A DNA stretch of 64,000 bases from Actinomycetota bacterium (GTDB lineage Bacteria; Actinomycetota; Acidimicrobiia; Acidimicrobiales; Ilumatobacteraceae). This document shows, piece after piece, positions 10,173-18,190 of this stretch. Location of the stretch: contig VGAK01000007.1 of the NCBI GenBank assembly GCA_016870775.1, forward strand, positions 1 through 64,000, given 5' to 3'. Below the pieces are notes generated by a model. The model was not told the origin of the DNA. It worked only from the letters and a program-made list of their open reading frames with translations, and searched no databases. The position numbers and the translations under genes are program-made. Numbering within the stretch: position 1 is the first letter of the stretch; every line of letters begins with the position of its first letter.

Positions 10173-10927
10173 AACTCGCACTCGTGCAGGGCGAGACGGC
10201 CTGGGCAGACCGCGACGCGAACTTTGCGCGCCTGTCCCCCCTCGTGGACCGCGCGGCAGCCGACGGTGCACGCCTCGTGTTGCTCCCCGAGATGTTCTCC
10301 ACCGGGTTCATCGTCGACCGTGACGACATCGGCGAGCCCGAGGGCGGTCCGTCGTCGCGTTTCCTCGCCGAGCTCTCCGTGCGCCACCAGATCTGGGTCG
10401 GGGGGAGCTGCCCAGAGGTCACCGACGACGATCCCCGGCCGTTCAACTCCTTCGTCCTGGCCGGTCCGCTCGGCGAGATGCACCGGTACCGCAAGATCCA
10501 CCGCTTCGCCTACGGGGGCGAGAACCGCCATTTCCGGCCGGGCGACCGGCCCGTGACGGTCCGCATCGACGACATCTCGGTGTCGATGTTCGTGTGTTAC
10601 GACCTGCGCTTCGCCGACGAGTTCTGGCACCTCGCCCCGGACACCGACCTCTACCTGGTGCCGGCGAACTGGCCCGCGAGTCGCCGCGAGCACTGGCTCG
10701 CGCTCCTGAAGGCCCGCGCGATCGAGAACCAAGCATTCGTGGCGGGTTGCAACCGCACCGGTTCGGGAGGAGGGCTCGACTACGGCGGAGAGTCGCGCAT
10801 CTTCGACCCCCTCGGAGTCGAACTCGCCGAGGCCGACGGATCAGAGACGATCATCACCGCCGAGATCAGCCGCGATCGGGTCCGCGAGGTGCGCGAGCAG
10901 TTCCCGTTCCTGCGGGACCGCCGCTGA
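10169..10927 (+). CDS. Nitrilase-family omega-amidase (Nit2/YafV-like)
   Basis: 252 aa. The start is the ATG in the ATGA overlap with the transaminase. The catalytic triad of carbon-nitrogen hydrolases is visible: Glu41 in LLPEMFSTGF, Lys109 in YRKIHRF and Cys143 in FVCYDLRF. The FSTGF motif and RKIHRF are typical of the YafV/Nit2 group that hydrolyses 2-oxoglutaramate to 2-oxoglutarate and ammonia. The coupling to a transaminase of the glutamine transaminase K type agrees with the known glutamine transaminase/omega-amidase pathway used in methionine salvage. It is cytosolic and ends 27 bp from the convergent amidase gene. Confidence 0.86.
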   Translation: MKLALVQGETAWADRDANFARLSPLVDRAAADGARLVLLPEMFSTGFIVDRDDIGEPEGGPSSRFLAELSVRHQIWVGGSCPEVTDDDPRPFNSFVLAGPLGEMHRYRKIHRFAYGGENRHFRPGDRPVTVRIDDISVSMFVCYDLRFADEFWHLAPDTDLYLVPANWPASRREHWLALLKARAIENQAFVAGCNRTGSGGGLDYGGESRIFDPLGVELAEADGSETIITAEISRDRVREVREQFPFLRDRR

Positions 10928-10954
10928 CGCGGCCCGCCGCGGTTTCCCGAGTGG

Positions 10955-12358
10955 TCAGGCCCGCGGGTCGATCGGCGTGTCGAGACCGAGGGCTGCCTCG
11001 ATCTGCTCGGCGATCGCGAGGCACCGCAGGTCGGTGTAGGCGCCACCCATCACCTGGACTCCCACGGGGAGATCGTCGGCCATCCCCGCCGGCGTCACCA
11101 CGCAGGGCAGACCCAGCAGGTTGCCCGGGAGCACCGGACGCATCAACTCGAGCGTTCCCATCGAGCCATCCTCGTCGCTGATGTCCCAGTCGGCCACGAA
11201 CGCCGGCTGTGTCCACGTGGGCAGGACGACCGCATGGTGGTCGGCGAACCACAGGGACCACTTGCGCGCCAGACCATCGCGCTGGGCGTGCGCGAGGTAG
11301 TACTCGAGCGAGGAGAGTTTCGGGAACTTGTCGAGCGCGTTGGCGATCAGGGTCCTGCCGCCCTGTCCCATCACCATGTCGAGCTGGTCGCGAATGTCGT
11401 GCAACTCGGTGAAGAGCATCGCCCCCCAGAGAAGGTACGACAGCTCCATCTCCGGCGGTGCGCCCTCGACCACGTTGTGGCCCTCGTCGGACAGGACATC
11501 GGCGGCCTTGCGCACCGCCGCCGAGATGCCCGGGTGCGTCGATCCACCGGGTGGATCGCTCATCACCGCCACGGTGAGCCGCTCGCCCCTGCCGAGACCG
11601 GTCAGGGTCACCGGCAGACTCACGGGATCGCGCGGGTCCGGCCCCGCGACGATGTCGAATCCGGCGCGCACATCGGCGATGCGACGCGCCATCACGCCCT
11701 GGTTCAGCATCACCTGGGACGACAGCGACCGGTCCGGTGTCGGATAGGTCTGGGTGTCGGGCACGACGCCCCGGGAGGGCTTGATCGAGGCGACACCGCA
11801 CGCGTGCGCCGGGTTGCGCAACGACCCGCCGATGTCGTTGCCGAGACCGATCGGGGACATCCCGGTGGCGAGGGCGGCGGCCTCGCCACCGCTCGATCCT
11901 CCGGCGGTGCGCTCGGAGCGCCACGGGTTCTTGGTGCGCCCATAGAGCGTCGAATCGGTGTGGATGCGCAGGCCCATGTCGGGCAGGTTCGTGCGCCCGA
12001 TCGGGATCGCTCCGGCGGCCAGCATGCGCTCGACCACCGGAGCGGACTGTGGCGCGATCGCATCGGCGAAGATGGGCAGGCCGTTCGTCGTCGGCTGACC
12101 CGCCATGTCGATGTTGTCCTTGATCGTGAAGGGCACCCCGTGGAGCGCCCCGAGTTCGGCCCCGCTCGCCACCACCTTGTCGGCTTCGTCGGCCATTCGA
12201 CGGGCGTCGGCGGCGAGCACGCGCACGATCGCGTTCACCTGCGGGTTCACCGCCTCGATCCGCGCGAGGTGCGCCTCGACCACCTCGCGGCTCGTCACCT
12301 TCCGGTCCGCGATCTCAGCGGCGATCTCGAGTGCTGACAGTGTCCAAAGTTCGGCCAT
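10955..12358 (-). CDS. Amidase-signature family amidase
   Basis: 467 aa. The ATG at 12358 has AGGTGAG 7 nt upstream and lies 5 bp after the P450 stop. Amidase signature: Lys in FTIKDNIDM, cis-Ser in GGSSGGEAAALA, and nucleophile Ser in GNDIGGSLRNPA. The family hydrolyses amides with a Ser-cisSer-Lys triad. Nearby gatB/gatC are absent and the C-terminus resembles stand-alone amidases rather than GatA, so tRNA amidation is unlikely. It is co-transcribed with the P450; a joint catabolic or modification pathway is an inference. Confidence 0.87.
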   Translation of the reverse strand: MAELWTLSALEIAAEIADRKVTSREVVEAHLARIEAVNPQVNAIVRVLAADARRMADEADKVVASGAELGALHGVPFTIKDNIDMAGQPTTNGLPIFADAIAPQSAPVVERMLAAGAIPIGRTNLPDMGLRIHTDSTLYGRTKNPWRSERTAGGSSGGEAAALATGMSPIGLGNDIGGSLRNPAHACGVASIKPSRGVVPDTQTYPTPDRSLSSQVMLNQGVMARRIADVRAGFDIVAGPDPRDPVSLPVTLTGLGRGERLTVAVMSDPPGGSTHPGISAAVRKAADVLSDEGHNVVEGAPPEMELSYLLWGAMLFTELHDIRDQLDMVMGQGGRTLIANALDKFPKLSSLEYYLAHAQRDGLARKWSLWFADHHAVVLPTWTQPAFVADWDISDEDGSMGTLELMRPVLPGNLLGLPCVVTPAGMADDLPVGVQVMGGAYTDLRCLAIAEQIEAALGLDTPIDPRA

Positions 12359-12363
12359 GGGGC

Positions 12364-13611
12364 TCACCTCATCTCGTAACGGACGGGGAGACGCTTGAGA
12401 CCCCCCACGAAGATGGTCTTCATGAGCGCCGGCTCGCCGGCCAGTTCGATCGAGTCGAGCCTCGGGATCAACTCGGTGAGGAGCGCCTTGATCTCCATCC
12501 GGGCGAGCATCGCTCCGAGGCAGTAGTGAACCCCGAAGCCGAACGACAGGTGCTTGTTCGGGGAGCGACCGACATCGAAGGTGAAGGGGTCCGCGAACAC
12601 CGCCTCGTCGCGGTTGGCGGACGGGTAACTGAGCAGCACGCTCTCGCCCGCGCGCACGGTGTGGCCGCTCGCGAGCGTGTAGTCGGTGGCGGCGGTGCGC
12701 ATGAAGTGCTTCACCGGGGTCACCCACCTGATGATCTCGTCCGCCGCGGTCGCCACCAGCGACGGGTCGGACTTCATGCGCGCCATCTGGTCGGGGAACC
12801 GGATGAGCGCGTGCAGGCCACCGGCCATCGCCGAGGCGGTCGTGTCGTGGCCGGCGGTGGCGGTGATCACGTAGTACGAGATCGTCTGCATCATGGAGAG
12901 TTCGGCGCCGTCGATCCGGCCGTTCGCCACCGCGGAGGCGAGGTCGTTGGTGGGGTTGGCCCGCCGCTCCTCGGTGATGCGGGTGAAGTAGGCGAAGAAG
13001 TCCTGGATCACCTCGATGATCGCCTGCGGGTCGTCGCCGCGGCGCAGGTCCTCGTCGGCGCTCCCGAAGAGCTCCTGGGTGAGGCGGAGCATCCGCGGGT
13101 AGTCCGACTCGGGCAGGCCGAGGATGTCGAGGATCACGTTCAGGGGCATGTGCATTGCGATGTCGCGCGCGAAGTCGCATTCCCCGTCCATCGAGGCCAT
13201 CTTGTCGACGTAGATCCGCGCCAATTCGGTGAGCCGCGCGTCGAGCTTGGCGAGGTTCTTCGGGAGGAACCACTCACTGGTGACGCCGCGCAGTTCGCGG
13301 TGCTCGGTGTCGTCAACGTGGATGAGAGTGCGCAGCATGTGCCCGTTCTCGGCGTTGCGGCGGTCGCTCTCGGCGGGTCCGAGCACCGGGCGCGGCTCGT
13401 TCAGGAAGACATCGTTGTGCAGTTCGATCTCGAGCACGTCGGCGTGCCGGGTGGCCACCCAGAAGGGGTTGAAGAAGCCGGCTGGATCGGTGACGAGATG
13501 GAACGGTGACTCGCGACGCAGCAACGAACACGCCCCGTCGAAATAGTCGTCGTCGGCGTATGCGGCCGGATCGATGAAGACCCGCGATGCCTGATCGATG
13601 CTCAGTGCCAT
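12364..13611 (-). CDS. Cytochrome P450
   Basis: 415 aa from the ATG at 13611, with AAGGGGG six bases upstream; a TTG two codons earlier is the alternative. P450 hallmarks: I-helix TATAGHDTTAS near residue 250, K-helix ExxR region EIIRWVTP near 290, and the heme loop FGFGVHYCLGAMLAR with ligand Cys near 362. It is a soluble bacterial monooxygenase that needs ferredoxin and reductase, none of which is in the window. It resembles actinobacterial steroid/fatty-acid P450s such as the CYP125/142 groups, but this assignment is weak. It is the first gene of an operon with the amidase. Confidence 0.92.
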   Translation of the reverse strand: MALSIDQASRVFIDPAAYADDDYFDGACSLLRRESPFHLVTDPAGFFNPFWVATRHADVLEIELHNDVFLNEPRPVLGPAESDRRNAENGHMLRTLIHVDDTEHRELRGVTSEWFLPKNLAKLDARLTELARIYVDKMASMDGECDFARDIAMHMPLNVILDILGLPESDYPRMLRLTQELFGSADEDLRRGDDPQAIIEVIQDFFAYFTRITEERRANPTNDLASAVANGRIDGAELSMMQTISYYVITATAGHDTTASAMAGGLHALIRFPDQMARMKSDPSLVATAADEIIRWVTPVKHFMRTAATDYTLASGHTVRAGESVLLSYPSANRDEAVFADPFTFDVGRSPNKHLSFGFGVHYCLGAMLARMEIKALLTELIPRLDSIELAGEPALMKTIFVGGLKRLPVRYEMR

Positions 13612-13691
13612 GTCCAACCCCCTTCGACTTTCCCATCTTTCTCCACCTGCGGTCGTGGCCCCAAGCGCGGACCCGCTGGTCGGCGCGCATC

Positions 13692-13697
13692 TAGGCT
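13692..13697 (+). promoter_or_regulatory. -10-like TAGGCT before the GTG at 13704
   Basis: TAGGCT, a 6-nt spacer, then GTG. There is no Shine-Dalgarno sequence. Confidence 0.5.
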
Positions 13698-13703
13698 CCG
13701 ACG

Positions 13704-14633
13704 GTGCCCCGCGATGCCGCCCGCCGCCGCCTCGCCCGGCTCGCCCCGGCGGTGGGAGTGGTCATCGGCGTGGCCGGCGTCGGCTTCGTGGTCCGGACCC
13801 TCGTGTCGCGCTCCGGCGAGGTTGCAGACTCGTGGTCGGCTCTGGAGGCACCGCGCCTGTTGCTCGCTGTCGGGCTCGGTGCGGGCGCCATGTGGTGGAT
13901 CGGGCGCCTCTGGTCGGGTCTGCTCGTCGGCGGTCGGCCCCGACCCCCGACGCGGCACACGATGGCTTGGTACTTCACCGGCCAGTTGGGCAAGTACGTC
14001 CCCGGCGGCATCTGGCCGATCGTGGGACGGTCCGAGATGGCGGTGCGCGGGGGCGTCGAACGCGCCACCGCCTATGCGGCGACCGCACTCTCGATGGCCA
14101 CCACCTACGGTGCGGCCGCGCTCGTCGGGGGGATCGGCTCGCTCGTGTCGTGGCGCCATCCCGTGGCCGGCGTTGCCTCGTTGACCCTGGTCGTCGGCGC
14201 GGCTCTGGCGCCGTCGGTCCCGCTGCTGGGATCGATCGCGACACGGCTGTTCTCCCGGCTCGACACGCCACCCTCGACCATCCTGCTCGTGCGACTCGTC
14301 GGGGCCCACGCGCCATCGTGGGTGCTGATCTCTCTCGCCACCCAGGTGACGGCATCGGCCTTCGGGGCCGACATCGGGTTCGCCCACATGCTGTGTGCCG
14401 CGTCGCTGTCGTGGCTCGTCGGGTTCCTCGTCGTCGGGGTCCCCGGGGGAATCGGCGTGCGCGAGGCGGTGTTCGTGGTCCTCGTCTCGCCGTCGGTGCC
14501 GACCGGGGTCGCGGTGTCGGTCGCGATCGCGAGCCGAGTCGTGTTCATCGTCGTCGACGCCGCCTGTGCGGTGATCGCCGGACTGGCCGCGGGTCGGTCC
14601 GCGGTGGGTGGCACCGGGTCAGCGAAAGCCTGA
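13704..14633 (+). CDS. UPF0104 / lysylphosphatidylglycerol-synthase-type membrane protein
   Basis: 309 aa with about eight membrane helices. The motif YFTGQLGKYVPGGIWPIVGRSE near residue 90 and GVPGGIGVREAVFV near 245 are characteristic of the AglD/LPG-synthase transmembrane family, which moves or modifies lipid-linked glycans or phosphatidylglycerol. The position next to the FrhB/pyruvyl transferase/GT2/GT-C genes suggests a flippase-like role in envelope glycan assembly, which is an inference. Its 3' end overlaps the convergent FrhB-like gene by 15 bp. Confidence 0.75.
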   Translation: MPRDAARRRLARLAPAVGVVIGVAGVGFVVRTLVSRSGEVADSWSALEAPRLLLAVGLGAGAMWWIGRLWSGLLVGGRPRPPTRHTMAWYFTGQLGKYVPGGIWPIVGRSEMAVRGGVERATAYAATALSMATTYGAAALVGGIGSLVSWRHPVAGVASLTLVVGAALAPSVPLLGSIATRLFSRLDTPPSTILLVRLVGAHAPSWVLISLATQVTASAFGADIGFAHMLCAASLSWLVGFLVVGVPGGIGVREAVFVVLVSPSVPTGVAVSVAIASRVVFIVVDAACAVIAGLAAGRSAVGGTGSAKA

Positions 14634-15986
14634 GAAGCGCTCGCGCGGGATCTCGCGGCGCTGGCCCGAGAGGCTCTTGATGCGCAGGATCCGCACCGCG
14701 AACCACCGCACGTAGCGGGTCACGTACGGGCGCAACTCGAGCGTGGCCTTGCGCCACTTCAAGTACCTGTACCGCCGGGCGGCCATCAGCGCCTGCTTGC
14801 GGACCAGTTCTCGATGGAACTTGGCGACCTGCCGGCGCGGCTTCGGCGTGCCGTGGCCCTCGTTCGGGCCGTGCAAGTCGGGCACGTGGCCCCCGAGCGC
14901 CCGCAGGTGGTCGGCATAGGCGTAGGCGAATTCTCCGAACACGACGCGATCGGTCTGCGACTCGCGGATCTCCTCGGGGCCCACCTCGATCGACACGCAG
15001 CGACCGTCGGTGACCAACCCGGCGAGCACCTCCTCGGCGAGCGCGGTGCGGCAGACCACGAGGCTGACGCCGGTCCTGGTGAACACGGTGCTCGGCAGCC
15101 AGGCGTCGCCCACCACGAGGTCGGCGAGGAAGTTCGAGTGGTTCACGCAGACGTGGCAGCGCGTCGTGTTGAAGTGCCGGTCGAATGCCACCTGGTAGCC
15201 GAAGTCGACGCGGCGACTCGCCGAGAACGCCCCGCCGCCGCGGGTGGTGACGGTGAGCTTGCCCACCGGTCCCCCGCCGCGGTAGGCGATGTCGTCGATC
15301 TCGGCCGGATCGAAGCCCAGGTACTGACCCATCGCGGCGATGCTGTGGTGCGAGTACTGCCATCCGCACAGCAGACCCACTGTGAGCACCACCTTGTCGC
15401 GCAGGTGCGGGGCCTTGGTGCGCACCCACTGCCACATGCCCTCCAACTGGCACGGGATGCCCACGATCGCCAGCCGACCCGGAGTGTCGCGCAGCAATTC
15501 GAGCGCGCTCGTCTGGCGCAGGTTGTGGTAGATCGAGCCCGGGAGTGAATCCACGTCGTCGGGGTCGGTGACCAGTCGCGAGGCGAATTCGAGGCCCTCC
15601 ACGTGGTCGAGCGCGATCACCCCGTCGATGCGATCAGCGGACAGCATCGAGCGCAGCACCTCCTTGATGAGCCCACCCGATGACGCGCGCAGGTTGCGAC
15701 CCTCGTCGGTGCTCTGCGACAGGTGCACCGAGCGCACCACCCCGTGGGAACCGGGCTCGGCACCCGGGAACAACCACGACTGCAACCCCGCATAGTCGAC
15801 CCGCACCGCCGGGCACACCGTGGCCGCGTCGAGACCCCCGGGTGTCTCGGGCTGGAAGATGAGCCGCGTCGGATCAAGGCTCACCCGCACCGACCCATCG
15901 GCCATCTCGCAGGCTCCGCACCCGATGCACATGCCCGAGGCGATGACCCCCGAGAGGTCCCCGGTGATGCTCTTGCCGTCGTTCAT
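14619..15986 (-). CDS. Coenzyme F420 hydrogenase/dehydrogenase beta-subunit (FrhB) family protein
   Basis: 455 aa. The N-terminus has CIGCGAC plus a fourth Cys in ATVCPAVR, a [4Fe-4S] motif. The FrhB core follows: SGGLIKEVL, VGIPCQLEGM near residue 155, and CHVCVNHSNFLADLVVGDAW near 265. Family members reduce or oxidise substrates with F420/FAD and Fe-S. In polysaccharide clusters they occur next to pyruvyl transferases, where their function is not established. The start codon overlaps the stop of the pyruvyl transferase (ATGA). About 90 basic residues follow the core at the C-terminus, perhaps a membrane-surface or partner contact. Confidence 0.83.
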   Translation of the reverse strand: MNDGKSITGDLSGVIASGMCIGCGACEMADGSVRVSLDPTRLIFQPETPGGLDAATVCPAVRVDYAGLQSWLFPGAEPGSHGVVRSVHLSQSTDEGRNLRASSGGLIKEVLRSMLSADRIDGVIALDHVEGLEFASRLVTDPDDVDSLPGSIYHNLRQTSALELLRDTPGRLAIVGIPCQLEGMWQWVRTKAPHLRDKVVLTVGLLCGWQYSHHSIAAMGQYLGFDPAEIDDIAYRGGGPVGKLTVTTRGGGAFSASRRVDFGYQVAFDRHFNTTRCHVCVNHSNFLADLVVGDAWLPSTVFTRTGVSLVVCRTALAEEVLAGLVTDGRCVSIEVGPEEIRESQTDRVVFGEFAYAYADHLRALGGHVPDLHGPNEGHGTPKPRRQVAKFHRELVRKQALMAARRYRYLKWRKATLELRPYVTRYVRWFAVRILRIKSLSGQRREIPRERFSGFR

Positions 15987-17242
15987 CGCGGACCTCCCCG
16001 CACCCCGACCACGCGCGCGATCTCCTCGAAGTTGCGCTCGGATCTGGCGCGCACCGCGGCGAGCCCGGCTCCGATCGTGCCCGCCACCTCCCCGTGGCGC
16101 GCAAGGGTCGCCTCGACGAGGTCTGCGATCGCCCCGGGTGTCGTCAACTGCGCCGCATCACATCCGAGATCGGCCAGTCCGAAGTCGCCGAGCACCTCCC
16201 GGTACTTGTGGCTCCAACCCACCACGACGGTGGGCGTGCAGGTGGCCAACCCCGAGATCATCGCGTGGAACCTGCTCGTGACGAGCAGTCGCGCCCCGGC
16301 CACGAGTCGGCGCAACTGGCCGGCGGTGAGATCGGCGTCGATCAGCACGACACCGTCGTCGTTGGCCAGCTGCGCGGCGATCTCGCGGCACACGGGTCCG
16401 TCGTTCATGCGGCCCTCGGGCGCACCGGCCCGGTACGAGTGCGGCGCGATGACCACGGCGAGCCCGGTGCGCGAGCGCAACTCCCGCACGAGATGCACCA
16501 TCGCCCCCACGTAGTCGGGGTCACCCGCGCGTGTGCGCCGTTCGAGCAGTCTCCGCACGACCGCGCTCGGCATCACCACGAGGTGCTCCCCCACCCCGCG
16601 GATCGAGTCCGCGACATCGGCGGGGAGAGCCGCGGCTTCCTCGAGCGAGAAAGCCAGATCGGCGACATCGACCACGTTGTCGAGACCGAGTGTGTCGAGG
16701 TGCTCGCGCGTGCGCGACCCGCGCGCGCACACCACGGCGAGCCGGGGCAGCACCAGACGGGCCAGCGTCCGGTTCGGCTGGGTCGCGAAGGGCCCCGTCG
16801 CCTGGGCCAACTTGAGGGTGGGCACGCCGAGCAGCAGGGGCAGACCCGTCGTGAGCGCGTTGTAGACGGTGATCGGCACCCCGCGACCGTCGACGAAGGA
16901 GATGCCTGCGACATCGAGTGCGGCATCGGCGTCGAGGAGCGCACGGTTCGCGCCCGTGCGCACCCAACCACGCGGGATTCCCACGAGTGCGAGGATCGCC
17001 GAGAGCAGCGCCACGGGAAACTCGACCAGCGCGAGGCGCCACGGCTCGAGAGCGACCACCCGCATCGGCGCACCGGCGGGCGCGCGCGCGGCGTCCTCGC
17101 GAGGGTAGGTGGTGAGGAGCGCGAACTCGCAGTCACCGACGTGCCTCGGCGTGTTCTGCACCACCGACTCCACCATGGCGGCGGCACCCTTGTTGGCTGA
17201 GAGCGCCGCTCCGAGGAACGCGAGGCGCACCGGGTGCTGCAC
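15983..17242 (-). CDS. Polysaccharide pyruvyl transferase family protein
   Basis: 419 aa, GTG start. It is a WcaK/CsaB-type protein with a nucleotide-sugar-like two-domain fold: LGAALSANKGAAAM at the N-terminus, VVIAPHSYR near residue 265, and RLLVTSRFHAMISGLATCTPTVVVGWSHKY near 330, the conserved SRFHA block of the family. It adds ketal-linked pyruvate from phosphoenolpyruvate to sugars of cell-wall glycans. It lies between the GT2 gene (15 bp) and the FrhB-like gene (4-bp overlap), in one minus-strand transcription unit. Confidence 0.86.
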   Translation of the reverse strand: MQHPVRLAFLGAALSANKGAAAMVESVVQNTPRHVGDCEFALLTTYPREDAARAPAGAPMRVVALEPWRLALVEFPVALLSAILALVGIPRGWVRTGANRALLDADAALDVAGISFVDGRGVPITVYNALTTGLPLLLGVPTLKLAQATGPFATQPNRTLARLVLPRLAVVCARGSRTREHLDTLGLDNVVDVADLAFSLEEAAALPADVADSIRGVGEHLVVMPSAVVRRLLERRTRAGDPDYVGAMVHLVRELRSRTGLAVVIAPHSYRAGAPEGRMNDGPVCREIAAQLANDDGVVLIDADLTAGQLRRLVAGARLLVTSRFHAMISGLATCTPTVVVGWSHKYREVLGDFGLADLGCDAAQLTTPGAIADLVEATLARHGEVAGTIGAGLAAVRARSERNFEEIARVVGVRGGPR

Positions 17243-17257
17243 GACGATGCCGCTCCC

Positions 17258-18166
17258 CTACGCCGGCGGCACGGACGAGGGTGACTTGGTGGCGCGCACG
17301 ACCAGGTCCGCGACGAGGCCGACGGCGATCACCTGGAGCGCGGCGAAGAAGATCAGGAGGGTGTTCGCCGCGAGGCGGAAGTCGCGCTCCGCCCAGTCGA
17401 AGCCCAGTTTCACGAATCCGAGACCGAGCAAGGCGAGACCCACCGGGAGGAACACCTTCAGCGGGTTGTACGAGAGCGTCATGCGGACCACCTGCAGCAG
17501 GTACCGGCGCGTGTCGCGCAGCCAATGGAACTTCGAGCGCCCCGCGCGCGGGAAATAGTCGATCGGGAAGAAGCCCACCGAGTAGCCGTTGCCGAGGAAC
17601 GACATGGTCAGGGTCGTCACGCACGAGAAGCCCTTCGGGAGGTCGTGCACGTATTGCATCGCGACATCGCGCCTGAACGCGCGCAGACCCGAGTTCAGGT
17701 CCTTGATGTCGGTCTCGGAGAGATACGACGCGAGCTTGCGGATCACCCACTTGGCGGGTGTGCGAAGGAGCTTGTGCGTGCCCTCCTCGCTCTGGCGCCA
17801 CCCGACGACGTGGTCCCATCCCTCCATCGCGTCCACCAATTCGGGGATCCGGTCGTTCGGGTACGTCATGTCGACGTCGGTCCACACGACCACTCGGCCG
17901 TGGGCGGCCGTCGTGCCCGTGCGCCGTGCCGCACCGCTCCCCTGGTTGCGGCGGTGGGTGATCAGGGTGATGCCCGGGATCGTGGTGAGCTCGGTCTCGG
18001 AGCCGTCGCTCGAGCCGTCATCGACGACGATGATCTCGTAGGAGTGCCGGGACGCGTCGAGCGCCGCGCGGATGCGGTCGATCTCGGCGCGCAGGTGGCC
18101 CTTCTCGTTGTAGATGGGCAGCACCACGCTCACATCGCAGGTGTCGGGCTGGTGGGTGGTGCTCAT
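17258..18166 (-). CDS. Family 2 glycosyltransferase with two C-terminal membrane helices
   Basis: 302 aa. GT-A fold: VSVVLPIYNEKGHL at the N-terminus, VVDDGSSDGS near 48, and the DxD metal site in WTDVDMTYP near 95. Then come LNSGLRAFRR and a C-terminal pair of membrane helices (about residues 235-285). The layout is that of polyprenyl-phosphate mannose/glucose synthases (DPM1/GtrB-like), which charge a lipid carrier at the inner face of the membrane. It probably makes the donor used by the GT-C protein encoded immediately upstream. AGAGAGA is the ribosome binding site. Confidence 0.86.
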   Translation of the reverse strand: MSTTHQPDTCDVSVVLPIYNEKGHLRAEIDRIRAALDASRHSYEIIVVDDGSSDGSETELTTIPGITLITHRRNQGSGAARRTGTTAAHGRVVVWTDVDMTYPNDRIPELVDAMEGWDHVVGWRQSEEGTHKLLRTPAKWVIRKLASYLSETDIKDLNSGLRAFRRDVAMQYVHDLPKGFSCVTTLTMSFLGNGYSVGFFPIDYFPRAGRSKFHWLRDTRRYLLQVVRMTLSYNPLKVFLPVGLALLGLGFVKLGFDWAERDFRLAANTLLIFFAALQVIAVGLVADLVVRATKSPSSVPPA

Positions 18167-18190
18167 CTGGTCTCTCTCCTCGCCGCCGGC

